The notes under the pieces: generated by a model
Seen by the model: only the letters and a program-made list of their open reading frames with translations
Database searches by the model: none
Told to the model about the DNA's origin: nothing
From: Phycisphaeraceae bacterium
GTDB taxonomy: Bacteria > Planctomycetota > Phycisphaerae > Phycisphaerales > Phycisphaeraceae
Length of the DNA stretch: 47,642 nt
NCBI GenBank assembly: GCA_028280965.1
Contig: JANQKT010000002.1
Location: 1 to 47,642, forward strand
Direction of reading: 5' to 3'
Made by a program: the position numbers and the translations under genes
Shown: positions 25,080 through 32,843 of the stretch, one piece after another
How the letters are laid out: every line of letters begins with the position of its first letter
Numbering within the stretch: position 1 is the stretch's first letter

Positions 25080-25490
25080 TCAGCACGCACCACGCCAGCA
25101 ATCCCCGCAATCGGGCATGCCTTCCACCGACTGCAGATACAAGTACGCCTGCACCTCTGCTCGATGGTCCGCCATCTCGATCATCCGCCGTTTATATAGA
25201 CCTTCATCGACCGCCTCTTCTTCATCCAGCCGCACCAGGCCCTCGGCGTCCACCGCCCACAGCTCGCCAACGACCGCAAGGCCCGGCAGGCCGAGCGCCT
25301 CCGCCTCAACCATCGCTGGGTACGAGCCGGTGTTGAACAGCCGGTACCGCGGCGCGGTTCGCACCTCACCGAGGAATGCCTGCCCGGCGAGCAGCGGCGC
25401 ACGGACATCGCCGCGCTTCAGCGTGCCGTAGATGAACAGGTGTTGTTTGCTCGCGGCCACACAACCAGCATAACACGGTGACGATTTCAT
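25080..25490 (-). CDS. gamma-glutamylcyclotransferase-like (GGCT/AIG2 fold) protein
   Basis: 136 residues. The fold signature FIYGTLKRGD is near the N-terminus and the catalytic-type acidic residue is in LDEEEAVDEGLYKR, as in the YtfP/AIG2 group. The ATG at 25490 gives 12 extra residues; the GTG at 25460 (just before AASKQH) is an alternative. Family members form 5-oxoproline from gamma-glutamyl amines, but small bacterial ones are largely uncharacterised. The C-terminus has a CGDCWRGAC cluster of cysteines that is not part of the fold and might bind metal. Confidence 0.83.
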   Translation of the reverse strand: MKSSPCYAGCVAASKQHLFIYGTLKRGDVRAPLLAGQAFLGEVRTAPRYRLFNTGSYPAMVEAEALGLPGLAVVGELWAVDAEGLVRLDEEEAVDEGLYKRRMIEMADHRAEVQAYLYLQSVEGMPDCGDCWRGAC

Positions 25491-25502
25491 CTGCCATCAT
25501 TG

Positions 25503-26687
25503 TCAGTAGCAGCGCATCGTGTTGATCGATTGTTTGATATCTTCCAGCACAGCGTCGACATGCCTGGCGACGCCCCAGGCCTCGAAGCAGTAGACGTAGT
25601 CGCCGTCATCCGAGACACCCAGGGCGACGAGATGCCGGACCTCCTCGCCCGCCAGTGTCTTGGCGCCTTTGATCAGCCGGCCCGGGCCGCCGCGCTCGAA
25701 GGCGACCTGCTCGGTTTCTTGCAGATCGAGCCGCCCGTTTTCATCGAGTGAACGCAGGACCAACTGTTCCCAGAACTTCAGCGGGCCGTCATCAAAGTTC
25801 TTGAACCGCCGAACGCGGATGCGCACGCCATTGGCGTCGATCGCCTGGGTCACATACGCCTCCTGGTAGTATCGGATGAAGCCTTCGGGCAGGTCGACAT
25901 CGACCCCGTCACGCAGCCGCCGGGGCGTGGACACGTCGATCGCGCTGCGTTCACGGAAGACGTTTCCTATATCACGGACCCAGGCGATCGGGATGCCCGG
26001 CGTCAGCCGCTGCTCGGCCGGTGTGGGCGTGATCGACAGCGTGATCGTGCTGTAGGCGATCTGTTGTTTCAGCAGGCGGAGCCGGCCTTGCATGATCTCG
26101 ATCTGCTCGCTGACCCGAGCGAGCTCCTGCTCGGCCTTGAGGGCGTGCTCGATGTCTTCGGCCCGCTCAATCAGCACGATGAGCCGGTCGCGCATGACCG
26201 AGGCGCTGCGCAGGCGCGACTCGAGATCGACCACGCGTTCGGCCGCGTCGAGCGCTCTGACCTGCCGGGCGGTGACTTCGCCAAGCGCCGCCAGGGCGTC
26301 CAGCGTTTCATCGAATACTTCCGCGGGGATACGGATGACCAGCCTGCCGGGCGACGCCTCGCCGATGTACCCGCCTTGCTCGGCGACGAGGCGCTCGGCC
26401 CTGGTCTGTACCGCGTCGACGCGGTCCACACGCAAACCGAGTTCCGCGGTATAGATCATCGATGCACGGTGTGCGGCACGAAGCTTTTTGACATCATCGC
26501 CTGTGGCTGGATCGGCAGCGACCGTCGCGAAGGAGGCTGCGGTTGATCCGGCCTCGGCGCGGGCCGGCTGTTCAGGCAAGGCCCGGTCCATCACCATCGC
26601 CGGCTCATAGTAAGGGGTGCTGGCGCAGCCGATCAGGGAAAAGCAGGCGATCAGCGCGAACGATAGGCGTAGTAGTGAGGTTTTCAT
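25503..26687 (-). CDS. DUF4349 lipoprotein
   Basis: 394 residues from ATG 26687, which has a good AAGGAG ribosome site 6 bases upstream. The lipobox SLIGC lipidates Cys21. A beta domain (SMIYTAELGLRVDRVDA to VIRIPAEVFDETLDAL, about 85-155) is followed by a long coiled coil (LESRLRSASVMRDRLIVLIE to QIEIMQGRLRLLKQQI, about 185-245) as in DUF4349 proteins, and by a C-terminal part of about 140 residues that is extra. The usual C-terminal membrane helix of DUF4349 is not visible. It is the last gene of the sigma-factor unit, 89 bases behind the VIT/vWA gene with two hairpins between them. Confidence 0.85.
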   Translation of the reverse strand: MKTSLLRLSFALIACFSLIGCASTPYYEPAMVMDRALPEQPARAEAGSTAASFATVAADPATGDDVKKLRAAHRASMIYTAELGLRVDRVDAVQTRAERLVAEQGGYIGEASPGRLVIRIPAEVFDETLDALAALGEVTARQVRALDAAERVVDLESRLRSASVMRDRLIVLIERAEDIEHALKAEQELARVSEQIEIMQGRLRLLKQQIAYSTITLSITPTPAEQRLTPGIPIAWVRDIGNVFRERSAIDVSTPRRLRDGVDVDLPEGFIRYYQEAYVTQAIDANGVRIRVRRFKNFDDGPLKFWEQLVLRSLDENGRLDLQETEQVAFERGGPGRLIKGAKTLAGEEVRHLVALGVSDDGDYVYCFEAWGVARHVDAVLEDIKQSINTMRCY

Positions 26688-26716
26688 AGGACTCCTTATA
26701 CGTGATGACAGATGTT

Positions 26717-26750
26717 TCACGGCTGCGCCGTGATGGCGGGCGGGACGCCC
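26717..26750. repeat. tandem hairpins between the VIT/vWA and DUF4349 genes
   Basis: TCACGGC/GCCGTGA with a TGC loop (26717-26733) and GGGCG/CGCCC with a GGA loop (26738-26750) occur back to back. They may attenuate transcription or protect the upstream mRNA end, or be remains of a dispersed palindromic repeat. Confidence 0.55.
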
Positions 26751-26776
26751 ACCCCACCTAAGACAAAACAGGATCG

Positions 26777-28954
26777 TTATTCATCCACCGTTGTGTCGTA
26801 CCGCACGCCGTCGGGCACGGGCAGGGCCTGGTGCACGGTCGTGCCGTGGCTGCCTTGGGTCACGCGCGACGCGTCGACCGCGAGGAAGGACGTGTACGCG
26901 CTGACGAGGTTGTACTCCAGCGCCGTCGCCAGCACGGTCGGGCGCAGCTCGTGGTCGCCGTCCATGGCCATGCGGTCCATCATGTCGGCGATCTTTCGGC
27001 GGGCCCAGACCTGGCCGAGCGCCGGGTGGTGGGCGGTCTCGTCGGTGCCGATACTGAGCGATACACGCTCGCCGCCCGCCCGGCCGGTGACGCGGATGTC
27101 ACTCAACTCGCCGCTGAACCGCCCGGTCAGGATCACCGGCCGGCCGACAATCAGGTCCGGCGTGCGGCTCGGATAAACCTGTGCGACCTCGGCGGCGCCC
27201 CAACTGATCTCGATATCGGTCATCGCCGGGTGGCTGATGCGGTCGAAGTACAGGTCCATCACCTCGCCGCCATCGTTACCCGGCAGCAGGTAGGCCGCGG
27301 CCCCGCGCCCGAGCTTGGCCATGCGCTCGAGCAGATACCGGTTGGTGGACGACCCGACGCCGAAGCTGAACACGCGCGCCGCGCCGATGCGCCTGTCCAT
27401 CTCATGGAGGATCTGCTTCTCGTTGCCGATGTACCCGTCGGTCAGGAACGTCACGACGCGGTACCGATCGGGGTCGTGCGGGAAGTCGAGCGCGGCCTTG
27501 ACACCTTCGATCATCATCGTCCCGCCCTGGCCGGAGAGCCCGTCGATGTAGCGGACCGCCTCCCGGATGTTCTCCGGCGTCGCGGGCACGGGCTCGGGCC
27601 CGAACGTGCTGGCGTTCGAGCTGAAGCGGATGACCTGGAACGTGTCCGCCGGCCGCAGCCGCTTGAGCGCCTGGCGCATCGCGTCCTTGCTCTGCTGCAT
27701 CGGCTCGCCGGACATCGAGCCCGAGCAGTCGAGCACGAAGACCATCTCCATCGGCTGGCGGTCCAACTGCTTGAGGTCGGCGGGCGGGTACATCATCAGC
27801 GTGAAGTAGCCGCGACCTTCCTCATCGACGTGTGTGACCAGCCCGCTCTTCATCCGCTCGCCCGCGACGCGGAAGGTGAAGACGAAGTCTTTGTTCGGGA
27901 TCGTGTCGTGGTTGGCGAGCTGGACGCGCAGCTGATTCGGGTTGCCGCCCGGGTTGTCGGCGCTGACCGTGTGCGTCAGGCAGCGCGCCTCCTCGATGGA
28001 GACGCCGGCGTCGATGTCGAGGGTCAAGGCGATGTCGTGGCCGCTGCGCTCGTTCGGGCGGAGGTAAGAGATCGTCGTGCCGGTGCCGCGCGGGTTTGTG
28101 CCCCGGCCGACCGCGTGCACGGGGCTGTCGCTGTTCGGCGGGTTAAAGCGCGGGCCGACCACCATCGGGAACGTGAACGCGTACCAGCCGTCGCTGTAAC
28201 TGAGCGTGTTGAAGTAGCGGACCTGGATGTCGATCTGCTTGCCCGGCTCGATGTTCGCGACCTTCTGCTCAAAGATGTTCGGTCGGACCTGCGACAGCAG
28301 CGACGCATTCAAGCCATGCGCCCGCGCTTCGTTGTAGATCCGCTCGGCCTCTTCCTTCTCGCGGATGATCCCGCGGATCTGTCGACGGCCGTCTTCGGGG
28401 CCGACCTCCATTACGAACTCGCTCACCGCGGCGTCCTGCGGCAGCGGGAACCGGTACACCGCCTCGATCTTCTCCGCGTACGGGTTGTGGTACTGCTGCT
28501 CGACATCGACGGTCGCGATGTAACCGGCGACCGATGCCTTCACATCCGTGTGCTTCAGCGGCATCGGGACCAGGGTCGGTTCGGCCTCGGGGTCGCCCTG
28601 CGTCGGCGGTACGATCGCAACCAGCGCACCCGCGCCGGGCTGGTCGTCTTCGTTGGCAGCCTGCGGCGGGTCGTCCTGCTTCGGCGGCTTGATGATGACC
28701 CAGATGTCGTCGTCGGGGTTCGCGAGGGCGAGGAGTTTTTGGCCTTGGGTAAGTTGCCGGTTTTCAGCCCGGACATCTGCGAGTTCTTGTACATGTCCCG
28801 TAGCAGAATCGGATTTGTCGTACTGAGGACTCAGGGCGCTTGGACGCTTCGCATATTCACGCGCTTCGTTGGCGCAGCCTTGCAACCACCCAGACACCCC
28901 GACGAGCAGGGCGAGCATCAGCAGCAGCGGGGTTTGTTTCTTTATCTTCATCAC
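26777..28954 (-). CDS. VIT and von Willebrand factor A domain lipoprotein
   Basis: 725 residues. The lipobox LQGC lipidates Cys27. After a linker of about 100 residues comes a VIT domain (about 130-265; TVDVEQQYHNPYAEKIEAVY, EKEEAERIYNEA, IEPGKQIDIQVRYF). The vWA domain (about 400-560) has a full MIDAS: DCSGS, the Thr in GQGGTMM, and Asp in FLTDGYIG. VIT-vWA proteins resemble inter-alpha-trypsin inhibitor heavy chains and bind proteins at surfaces through a metal. It overlaps the upstream secreted-protein gene by 4 bases (ATGA), so it is cotranslated with it. The C-terminal 130 residues are a beta-rich domain typical of bacterial members. Confidence 0.93.
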   Translation of the reverse strand: MMKIKKQTPLLLMLALLVGVSGWLQGCANEAREYAKRPSALSPQYDKSDSATGHVQELADVRAENRQLTQGQKLLALANPDDDIWVIIKPPKQDDPPQAANEDDQPGAGALVAIVPPTQGDPEAEPTLVPMPLKHTDVKASVAGYIATVDVEQQYHNPYAEKIEAVYRFPLPQDAAVSEFVMEVGPEDGRRQIRGIIREKEEAERIYNEARAHGLNASLLSQVRPNIFEQKVANIEPGKQIDIQVRYFNTLSYSDGWYAFTFPMVVGPRFNPPNSDSPVHAVGRGTNPRGTGTTISYLRPNERSGHDIALTLDIDAGVSIEEARCLTHTVSADNPGGNPNQLRVQLANHDTIPNKDFVFTFRVAGERMKSGLVTHVDEEGRGYFTLMMYPPADLKQLDRQPMEMVFVLDCSGSMSGEPMQQSKDAMRQALKRLRPADTFQVIRFSSNASTFGPEPVPATPENIREAVRYIDGLSGQGGTMMIEGVKAALDFPHDPDRYRVVTFLTDGYIGNEKQILHEMDRRIGAARVFSFGVGSSTNRYLLERMAKLGRGAAAYLLPGNDGGEVMDLYFDRISHPAMTDIEISWGAAEVAQVYPSRTPDLIVGRPVILTGRFSGELSDIRVTGRAGGERVSLSIGTDETAHHPALGQVWARRKIADMMDRMAMDGDHELRPTVLATALEYNLVSAYTSFLAVDASRVTQGSHGTTVHQALPVPDGVRYDTTVDE

Positions 28955-29514
28955 TCGGGCCTTTCCGGAATCTGGAGGGTGTGGCTCAGGTTGGCTTGGA
29001 TCTTGTTCCCGTCCGCGTCGCCGGCGGTGGTCAGGAGCAAATTGATCGCGGGCGGCTCGTCGGCGTCGATCGGCTGGTCGAACAGCACGGCGACTCTCGC
29101 GATCAGGACGGGCTCGCTTGGCAATTGCTCGGCGTCGAGCCGCGGCAGGGCGTACTCGGCGAGGATCAACCGGTCGGCACCGGCCTCCCGGACGACTGGG
29201 TCGAAGTAGGGCGGCCGTCCGTGATCGAACGCGGGGTGGCCGCCGCCTTCAACGCCGAGGACTTTGAACGAGGCGTCGGGCGAGGTGAGCTGGAACTGGT
29301 ACGCGCCCAGCGGCTTGCCCAGCGGGTCGATCGTGATCTTAATCGTGGCGAAGGTGGTTTGGGTTTGAATAGCACCGGGCGGGAGCCCGGAGCCTGGATC
29401 ATCGGGCTTGGGCACCGTGATTGAGCGCTTTGGTGCCGCATGCTCCGGGTTCCCGCCCGGTGCTATAGGAATCAACAGGCCGACCATCGTGATGGCAAGA
29501 AATAGCTTGATCAT
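28951..29514 (-). CDS. small secreted protein, possible cohesin-like fold, with palindrome-encoded insert
   Basis: 187 residues. Signal peptide residues 1 to about 16 (MIKLFLAITMVGLLIP). Residues 17-49 are encoded by the palindromic element at 29369-29466 and are Pro/Gly-rich. The remaining 138 residues alternate beta strands (ATIKITIDPLGKPLGAYQFQ, VLGVEGGG, VLIARVAVLFDQ, INLLLTTAGDADG), which is the pattern of cohesin-like jelly-roll domains found in planctomycete secreted proteins. The cohesin reading is inference, strengthened by the adjacent dockerin gene. It overlaps both neighbours by 4 bases (29511-29514 and 28951-28954). Confidence 0.7.
   Translation of the reverse strand: MIKLFLAITMVGLLIPIAPGGNPEHAAPKRSITVPKPDDPGSGLPPGAIQTQTTFATIKITIDPLGKPLGAYQFQLTSPDASFKVLGVEGGGHPAFDHGRPPYFDPVVREAGADRLILAEYALPRLDAEQLPSEPVLIARVAVLFDQPIDADEPPAINLLLTTAGDADGNKIQANLSHTLQIPERPE
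29369..29466. repeat. in-frame bipartite palindromic element (family A)
   Basis: Arms 29369-29393 and 29442-29466 are inverted copies matching at 24 of 25 bases; 48 bases lie between them, including nested GGCACC/GGTGCC. The same element occurs, reversed, at 42233-42327. It encodes residues 17-49 of the gene on the minus strand. Confidence 0.85.
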
Positions 29515-30041
29515 CCCTGTTCCCCGGAATTGAGCGCGACAACCTGGTTGGCGATCCAGTCGATGTCGCGCTGGTTGGTTTGGCCGTCGTTGTTGAGATC
29601 GAGCTCACCGGCCTGCCCCTGTTCGAGCCGGCGGGCAAGCGCGTAGGCGTCGAGGATGTCGATGCTGCCGCTGCCGTCTATGTCTCCCCGTGCCGCGGTT
29701 AGCGATTGGCTGTTGGGTGCTTCTTCCGCGAGGGTCGGGAGCGTGTTCTGCTCGGCCAAGTCCGCCATGGGTAGGCCTTCGTCTGCGTTCGGATCGCTGA
29801 GGATGAAGGCGACGCCGAGCATCGCTGCCGCGGCCAGCCCGCCGCCGACGGACCCGCCGATGAACAGCTTGAGGTTCCGCCGTTTGCGGTTGGGCGGACG
29901 CGTCGCCAGGTGCAGACGTGCCCCGGAAAGCACGTCGGCGTCGCGCTCGGCGTCGGGCAGCACGGCCGGGCCGTCGAGCCCGCGCAGAGCGTCCACGATC
30001 GTCTCGGGCAGGGTGTCGAACTGTTCTTCGTCGTGTGGCAT
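29511..30041 (-). CDS. one-pass membrane protein with extracytoplasmic dockerin type I pair, candidate anti-sigma partner
   Basis: 176 residues from ATG 30041 with AAGGGG upstream. Residues 1-56 are polar and end in a basic RPPNRKRR stop, then one membrane span at about 58-81 (GGLAAAAMLGVAFIL). After an acidic linker come two calcium loops: GDIDGSGSIDILD (119-131) and LDLNNDGQTNQRD (148-159), each with acidic/polar residues at loop positions 1, 3, 5, 9 and 12, which is the dockerin type I signature. The orientation (N-inside) and place directly after the sigma gene suggest an anti-sigma role for the N-terminus, but no zinc anti-sigma Cys/His motif is present. It overlaps the next gene by 4 bases. 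Confidence 0.85.
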   Translation of the reverse strand: MPHDEEQFDTLPETIVDALRGLDGPAVLPDAERDADVLSGARLHLATRPPNRKRRNLKLFIGGSVGGGLAAAAMLGVAFILSDPNADEGLPMADLAEQNTLPTLAEEAPNSQSLTAARGDIDGSGSIDILDAYALARRLEQGQAGELDLNNDGQTNQRDIDWIANQVVALNSGEQG

Positions 30042-30103
30042 GGCGGTTTGCCCCTTTCCGGGGCTGTCCTGCGTGTGTATAGGGCGTGAGAACTTCCGGG
30101 GGT

Positions 30104-30706
30104 TCAAGGTGCGAAGTGTTTTTTTGCGATCGGGTCCTCGCGGAGTTTGCGGATCGCGTGGTGGATGCGAGTCTTGACGGTCCCTAGCGGGATCCCGAGG
30201 GCGTCGGCGATCTCCTCGAGCGCCAGGCCGTCGACAAAGCGCAGCACCAGCACCTCCCGCTGCGCGTCGGGGAGCGCGGCGAGCACCGCGGGCAGGTCGC
30301 CGGGCGCATCCGCATGTGCCGGGTCGGTGCCGCGGTCGGTGTCGGGCTGGCCTTGGAGCATCTCGTCGGACAGATCGCCCTGCGTTCGCTTGGCTTTTTG
30401 TTTCGCGGCGAGCGCGTTGTGCTTGAGGACGGGGTAGAGGAAGGTCGTGAGCTTGGCGGTGAGCGTGAAGCCGGGGAACTTCTTGTAGAAGTAGACGAAG
30501 CTGTCCTGCACCGCGTCGAGCGCGAGCTCGCGTTCGCCTGCGAAGCGCATGGCGATGCGGATCGCGTAGTCGCGGTGGCGGAGGTAGAGCGCTTCGAAGG
30601 CGGGGGCGCTGCCGGGCGGGCCGGCGTTGACCGCGTCGATCAACTCGAGGTCGGACCTCGGGTCGTCCGACGGATCGGCTGTCGGGTTGGCGCGGAGGCG
30701 CGGCAT
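30104..30706 (-). CDS. ECF-type sigma-70 family RNA polymerase sigma factor
   Basis: 200 residues from ATG 30706. Region 2 is seen in ALYLRHRDYAIRIAMRF-type sequence (here EALYLRHRDYAIRIA) through AVQDSFVYFYKKF. A basic linker (AKQKAKRTQG) leads to region 4 (PDAQREVLVLRFVDGLALEE followed by GIPLGTVKTRIHHAI). It has no region 1.1 or 3, so belongs to the ECF group. The start codon lies exactly 7 bases after an extended -10 box, suggesting a leaderless mRNA. It heads the five-gene unit ending at 25503, and probably controls that unit; the upstream palindrome GGCATTATGCC (30710-30720) may be part of that control. Confidence 0.92.
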   Translation of the reverse strand: MPRLRANPTADPSDDPRSDLELIDAVNAGPPGSAPAFEALYLRHRDYAIRIAMRFAGERELALDAVQDSFVYFYKKFPGFTLTAKLTTFLYPVLKHNALAAKQKAKRTQGDLSDEMLQGQPDTDRGTDPAHADAPGDLPAVLAALPDAQREVLVLRFVDGLALEEIADALGIPLGTVKTRIHHAIRKLREDPIAKKHFAP

Positions 30707-30721
30707 GCAGGCATTATGCCA
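30707..30721 (-). promoter_or_regulatory. extended -10 promoter, probable leaderless start of the sigma gene
   Basis: On the minus strand TGG-CATAAT (30721 to 30713) is followed by 6 bases and the ATG at 30706, placing the expected transcription start on or next to the A of the ATG. No ribosome site exists between them. Confidence 0.45.
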
Positions 30722-30741
30722 AACGTCTGGCAGATGCCCAT

Positions 30742-30814
30742 TTAGCGCCCGCCCGCAAGGGCGGGGTTTGATTCGTTGCATGCGCAGAGCCCCGCTCCTG
30801 TGGGCGTGCGCTAA
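30742..30814. repeat. bipartite palindromic element (family C)
   Basis: The two 25-base ends, 30742-30766 and 30790-30814, are inverted copies matching at 21 of 25 bases, both beginning TTAGCGC. The left arm is also a hairpin, CCCGCCC/GGGCGGG with a GCAA loop (30748-30765). It begins one base after the stop of the ABC transporter gene, so it may end or protect that transcript. Confidence 0.7.
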
Positions 30815-30815
30815 T

Positions 30816-32657
30816 TCAGTTTGACGCCGCGCCCGCGAGCTGCCCGGTCACCAGCGCCTGGTACTGCGGGCAGGATTTCATCAACTCGTCGTGCCTGCCC
30901 ATGCCGACGATCTTGCCCGCGTCCATCACGACGATGCGGTCGGCGTGGGCGATCGTGGACATGCGGTGGGCGATGACAAACGTCGTGCGCCCGGCGGTGA
31001 TCTGCTCCATCGCCTTGGCGATCAGCGTCTCGCTGGTCGTATCGACCTGGCTGGTCGCCTCATCGAGGATGAGGATAGCCGGGTCGCGTAGGACCGCGCG
31101 GGCGATGCACAGGCGCTGGGCCTGCCCGCCGGACACGCCCTCGCCGCCTTCGCCGATCGGTGTGTCGTAGCCGTCGGGCATCTCGTCGATGAACAGGTCC
31201 GCGGTCGCGGCGTGCGCAGCGGCAGCGATGTCTTGCTGCCGGGCCCACGATCGACCGTAGGCGATGTTCTGGGCGATCGTGCCCTTGAACAGCCTGGTCT
31301 TCTGCGTGACCATCGCCATCTGGTCGCGGACCGAGCGCAGGTCGTGCTCGGCGATGTCGTGCCCGTCGACCCGCACCGCGCCCGAGTCGGGCGTGATCAG
31401 CCGGGCGAGCGCGGAGACGAGCGTGGACTTGCCCGACCCGTTGCCGCCGACGATTGCGACGATCTCGCCGAACGCGACCTCGAGATCGACCCCGTTGAGC
31501 GCGGGCGCCTTGGCGCCGGGATAGGTATAGGTCAGGTTTTCAAAGCGGACGGACCGCCGGTGCCGATCGAGCCGGGACCGGTCGCCGCGCTCGGCCTGGT
31601 CGTCGGGGTGGATACGGTTGTTGAGCTCGAGGATGCGTTGGCCGGCGGCGTCGGCCGCGGTCAGGTCGTGGTGGAGGTTGCTCAGCGGCTTGAAGCTCGC
31701 GCCGGCGGCGACCAGTGCGCCGAGGATCATCATGAACTCGCTGCCGGGCGTGGGCGGGTCGGCCTTGAAGATCGCCCAGGCCGACAACCCCGCGACTAGG
31801 ATCACCCCGATCATCGCGAGCACCTCGACCACCAGCGACGAGACGGCGCGGACCCGGTGCTGGCGGACCTGCTCATGGAAGGCGCGCTGGCTGGCCTGGA
31901 AGAATCGGCGTGATTCAGCGCCCTCGGACTGGCTCATCTTGATCACGCGCAGGTCACTGAGCGACTCGTTCATGCGTTCGAGCATGAGCGCCTGGGCCTC
32001 GAGGTTCTGTTTCATCGCCTTGCGGACGGACTTGCCGAACTTGCGCACGACGACGGCGATGGCCGGGCCGCCGATGAGCGCAAGCAGGGTGAGCTGCCAG
32101 TTCACGATAAAGGCCACGGCCAGGGCCATCACGACTTTCAATGCCGCCTGCGGCGAACGGACCAGGATGCCGCGGTAGCCGTTGTAGAGCGCCGCGATGT
32201 CGTTCATGATCCGGCTGATGCCGTCGCCCGTGCCGTGGGCCCAGGAACTGGCCATGCTCATCCGCAGCATCTTGCGGTACGTGGACACACGCCAATGCTG
32301 GACGACCCGTGAGGTGACGCGGGCGATCATATAGGTGTGCAGCAGACGCCCGAGCCCGCCAATGATCGTCAGGGCCAGGATCCCGAACATGACAAGCATA
32401 AACCCGTCGAACGCATCGGTCGGTAGCGTCGATGCGATGCGCGTGCCCAGCTGCTCGAAGCTCGTGCCGTCGGTGTTCTCGGTGATCAACTGGGCCAGCG
32501 TCTTGCCTTCCTTCAGCAGGAAGTTGAAGATCGGCAGCATCAGCCCGAGCCCGGCTCCGAAGCACGCGGTCATGACAAAGAGCCCCACGCACGCGATCGC
32601 CAACTGGAGCTTGTGGCGCAGCAGCGGGCGTGAGGATTCGAGAAGCGAGGGGTACAT
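30816..32657 (-). CDS. MsbA-like ABC exporter, fused permease and ATPase
   Basis: 613 residues from ATG 32657; the frame runs upstream to 33614 through the divergent yrbL-like gene and is not used. Six membrane helices are spread over residues 1-330 (LAIACVGLFVMTACFGAGL the first; ALKVVMALAVAFIVNWQLTL in the middle). The nucleotide-binding domain has Walker A VGGNGSGKSTL, signature VSGGQAQRLC, Walker B ILILDEATSQ and the His switch VIAHRMSTI. Type I exporters of this kind flip lipids or export glycolipids. It borders an envelope polysaccharide region, so lipid A or another glycolipid is a plausible substrate. Divergent from the YrbL-like gene. Confidence 0.93.
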   Translation of the reverse strand: MYPSLLESSRPLLRHKLQLAIACVGLFVMTACFGAGLGLMLPIFNFLLKEGKTLAQLITENTDGTSFEQLGTRIASTLPTDAFDGFMLVMFGILALTIIGGLGRLLHTYMIARVTSRVVQHWRVSTYRKMLRMSMASSWAHGTGDGISRIMNDIAALYNGYRGILVRSPQAALKVVMALAVAFIVNWQLTLLALIGGPAIAVVVRKFGKSVRKAMKQNLEAQALMLERMNESLSDLRVIKMSQSEGAESRRFFQASQRAFHEQVRQHRVRAVSSLVVEVLAMIGVILVAGLSAWAIFKADPPTPGSEFMMILGALVAAGASFKPLSNLHHDLTAADAAGQRILELNNRIHPDDQAERGDRSRLDRHRRSVRFENLTYTYPGAKAPALNGVDLEVAFGEIVAIVGGNGSGKSTLVSALARLITPDSGAVRVDGHDIAEHDLRSVRDQMAMVTQKTRLFKGTIAQNIAYGRSWARQQDIAAAAHAATADLFIDEMPDGYDTPIGEGGEGVSGGQAQRLCIARAVLRDPAILILDEATSQVDTTSETLIAKAMEQITAGRTTFVIAHRMSTIAHADRIVVMDAGKIVGMGRHDELMKSCPQYQALVTGQLAGAASN

Positions 32658-32705
32658 GGTGTTGGGCCTTGGTGTGAAACCCCAAATGGTAACCGGCCCG
32701 GGGTG

Positions 32706-32739
32706 CCACGGTTGACCCGCATCGACCAGCCAACCGTGG
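32706..32739. promoter_or_regulatory. perfect inverted repeat in the divergent region
   Basis: CCACGGTTG (32706-32714) and CAACCGTGG (32731-32739) are perfect arms with a 16-base spacer, located between two divergent starts at 32657 and 32844. Could be an operator shared by the exporter and the yrbL-like gene. Confidence 0.4.
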
Positions 32740-32828
32740 AACCCATCAGGCGCGATCGCCCTAGACGACAACAGGGCCGATTCATGGCCGGGCAGGCTTC
32801 CCGGGGAATGATTGCGGTAGGTGTGGAT

Positions 32829-32843
32829 TGCTACTATTGGGCG
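32829..32843 (+). promoter_or_regulatory. extended -10 promoter, probable leaderless start of the yrbL-like gene
   Basis: TGC-TACTAT (32829-32837) is followed by 6 bases and ATG at 32844, the same geometry as at the sigma gene. There is no ribosome site. Confidence 0.4.

Noticed and set aside
26831..29209. 792-residue open frame on the plus strand
   Set aside because: It is a mirror of the VIT/vWA lipoprotein gene, caused by high GC in the third codon position; composition is Arg/Val/Asp-biased with no recognisable domain.
29511..30041. Cellulosome component because of the dockerin
   Set aside because: The protein is membrane-anchored, has no catalytic domain, and follows a sigma factor; no scaffoldin or glycoside hydrolase is nearby.
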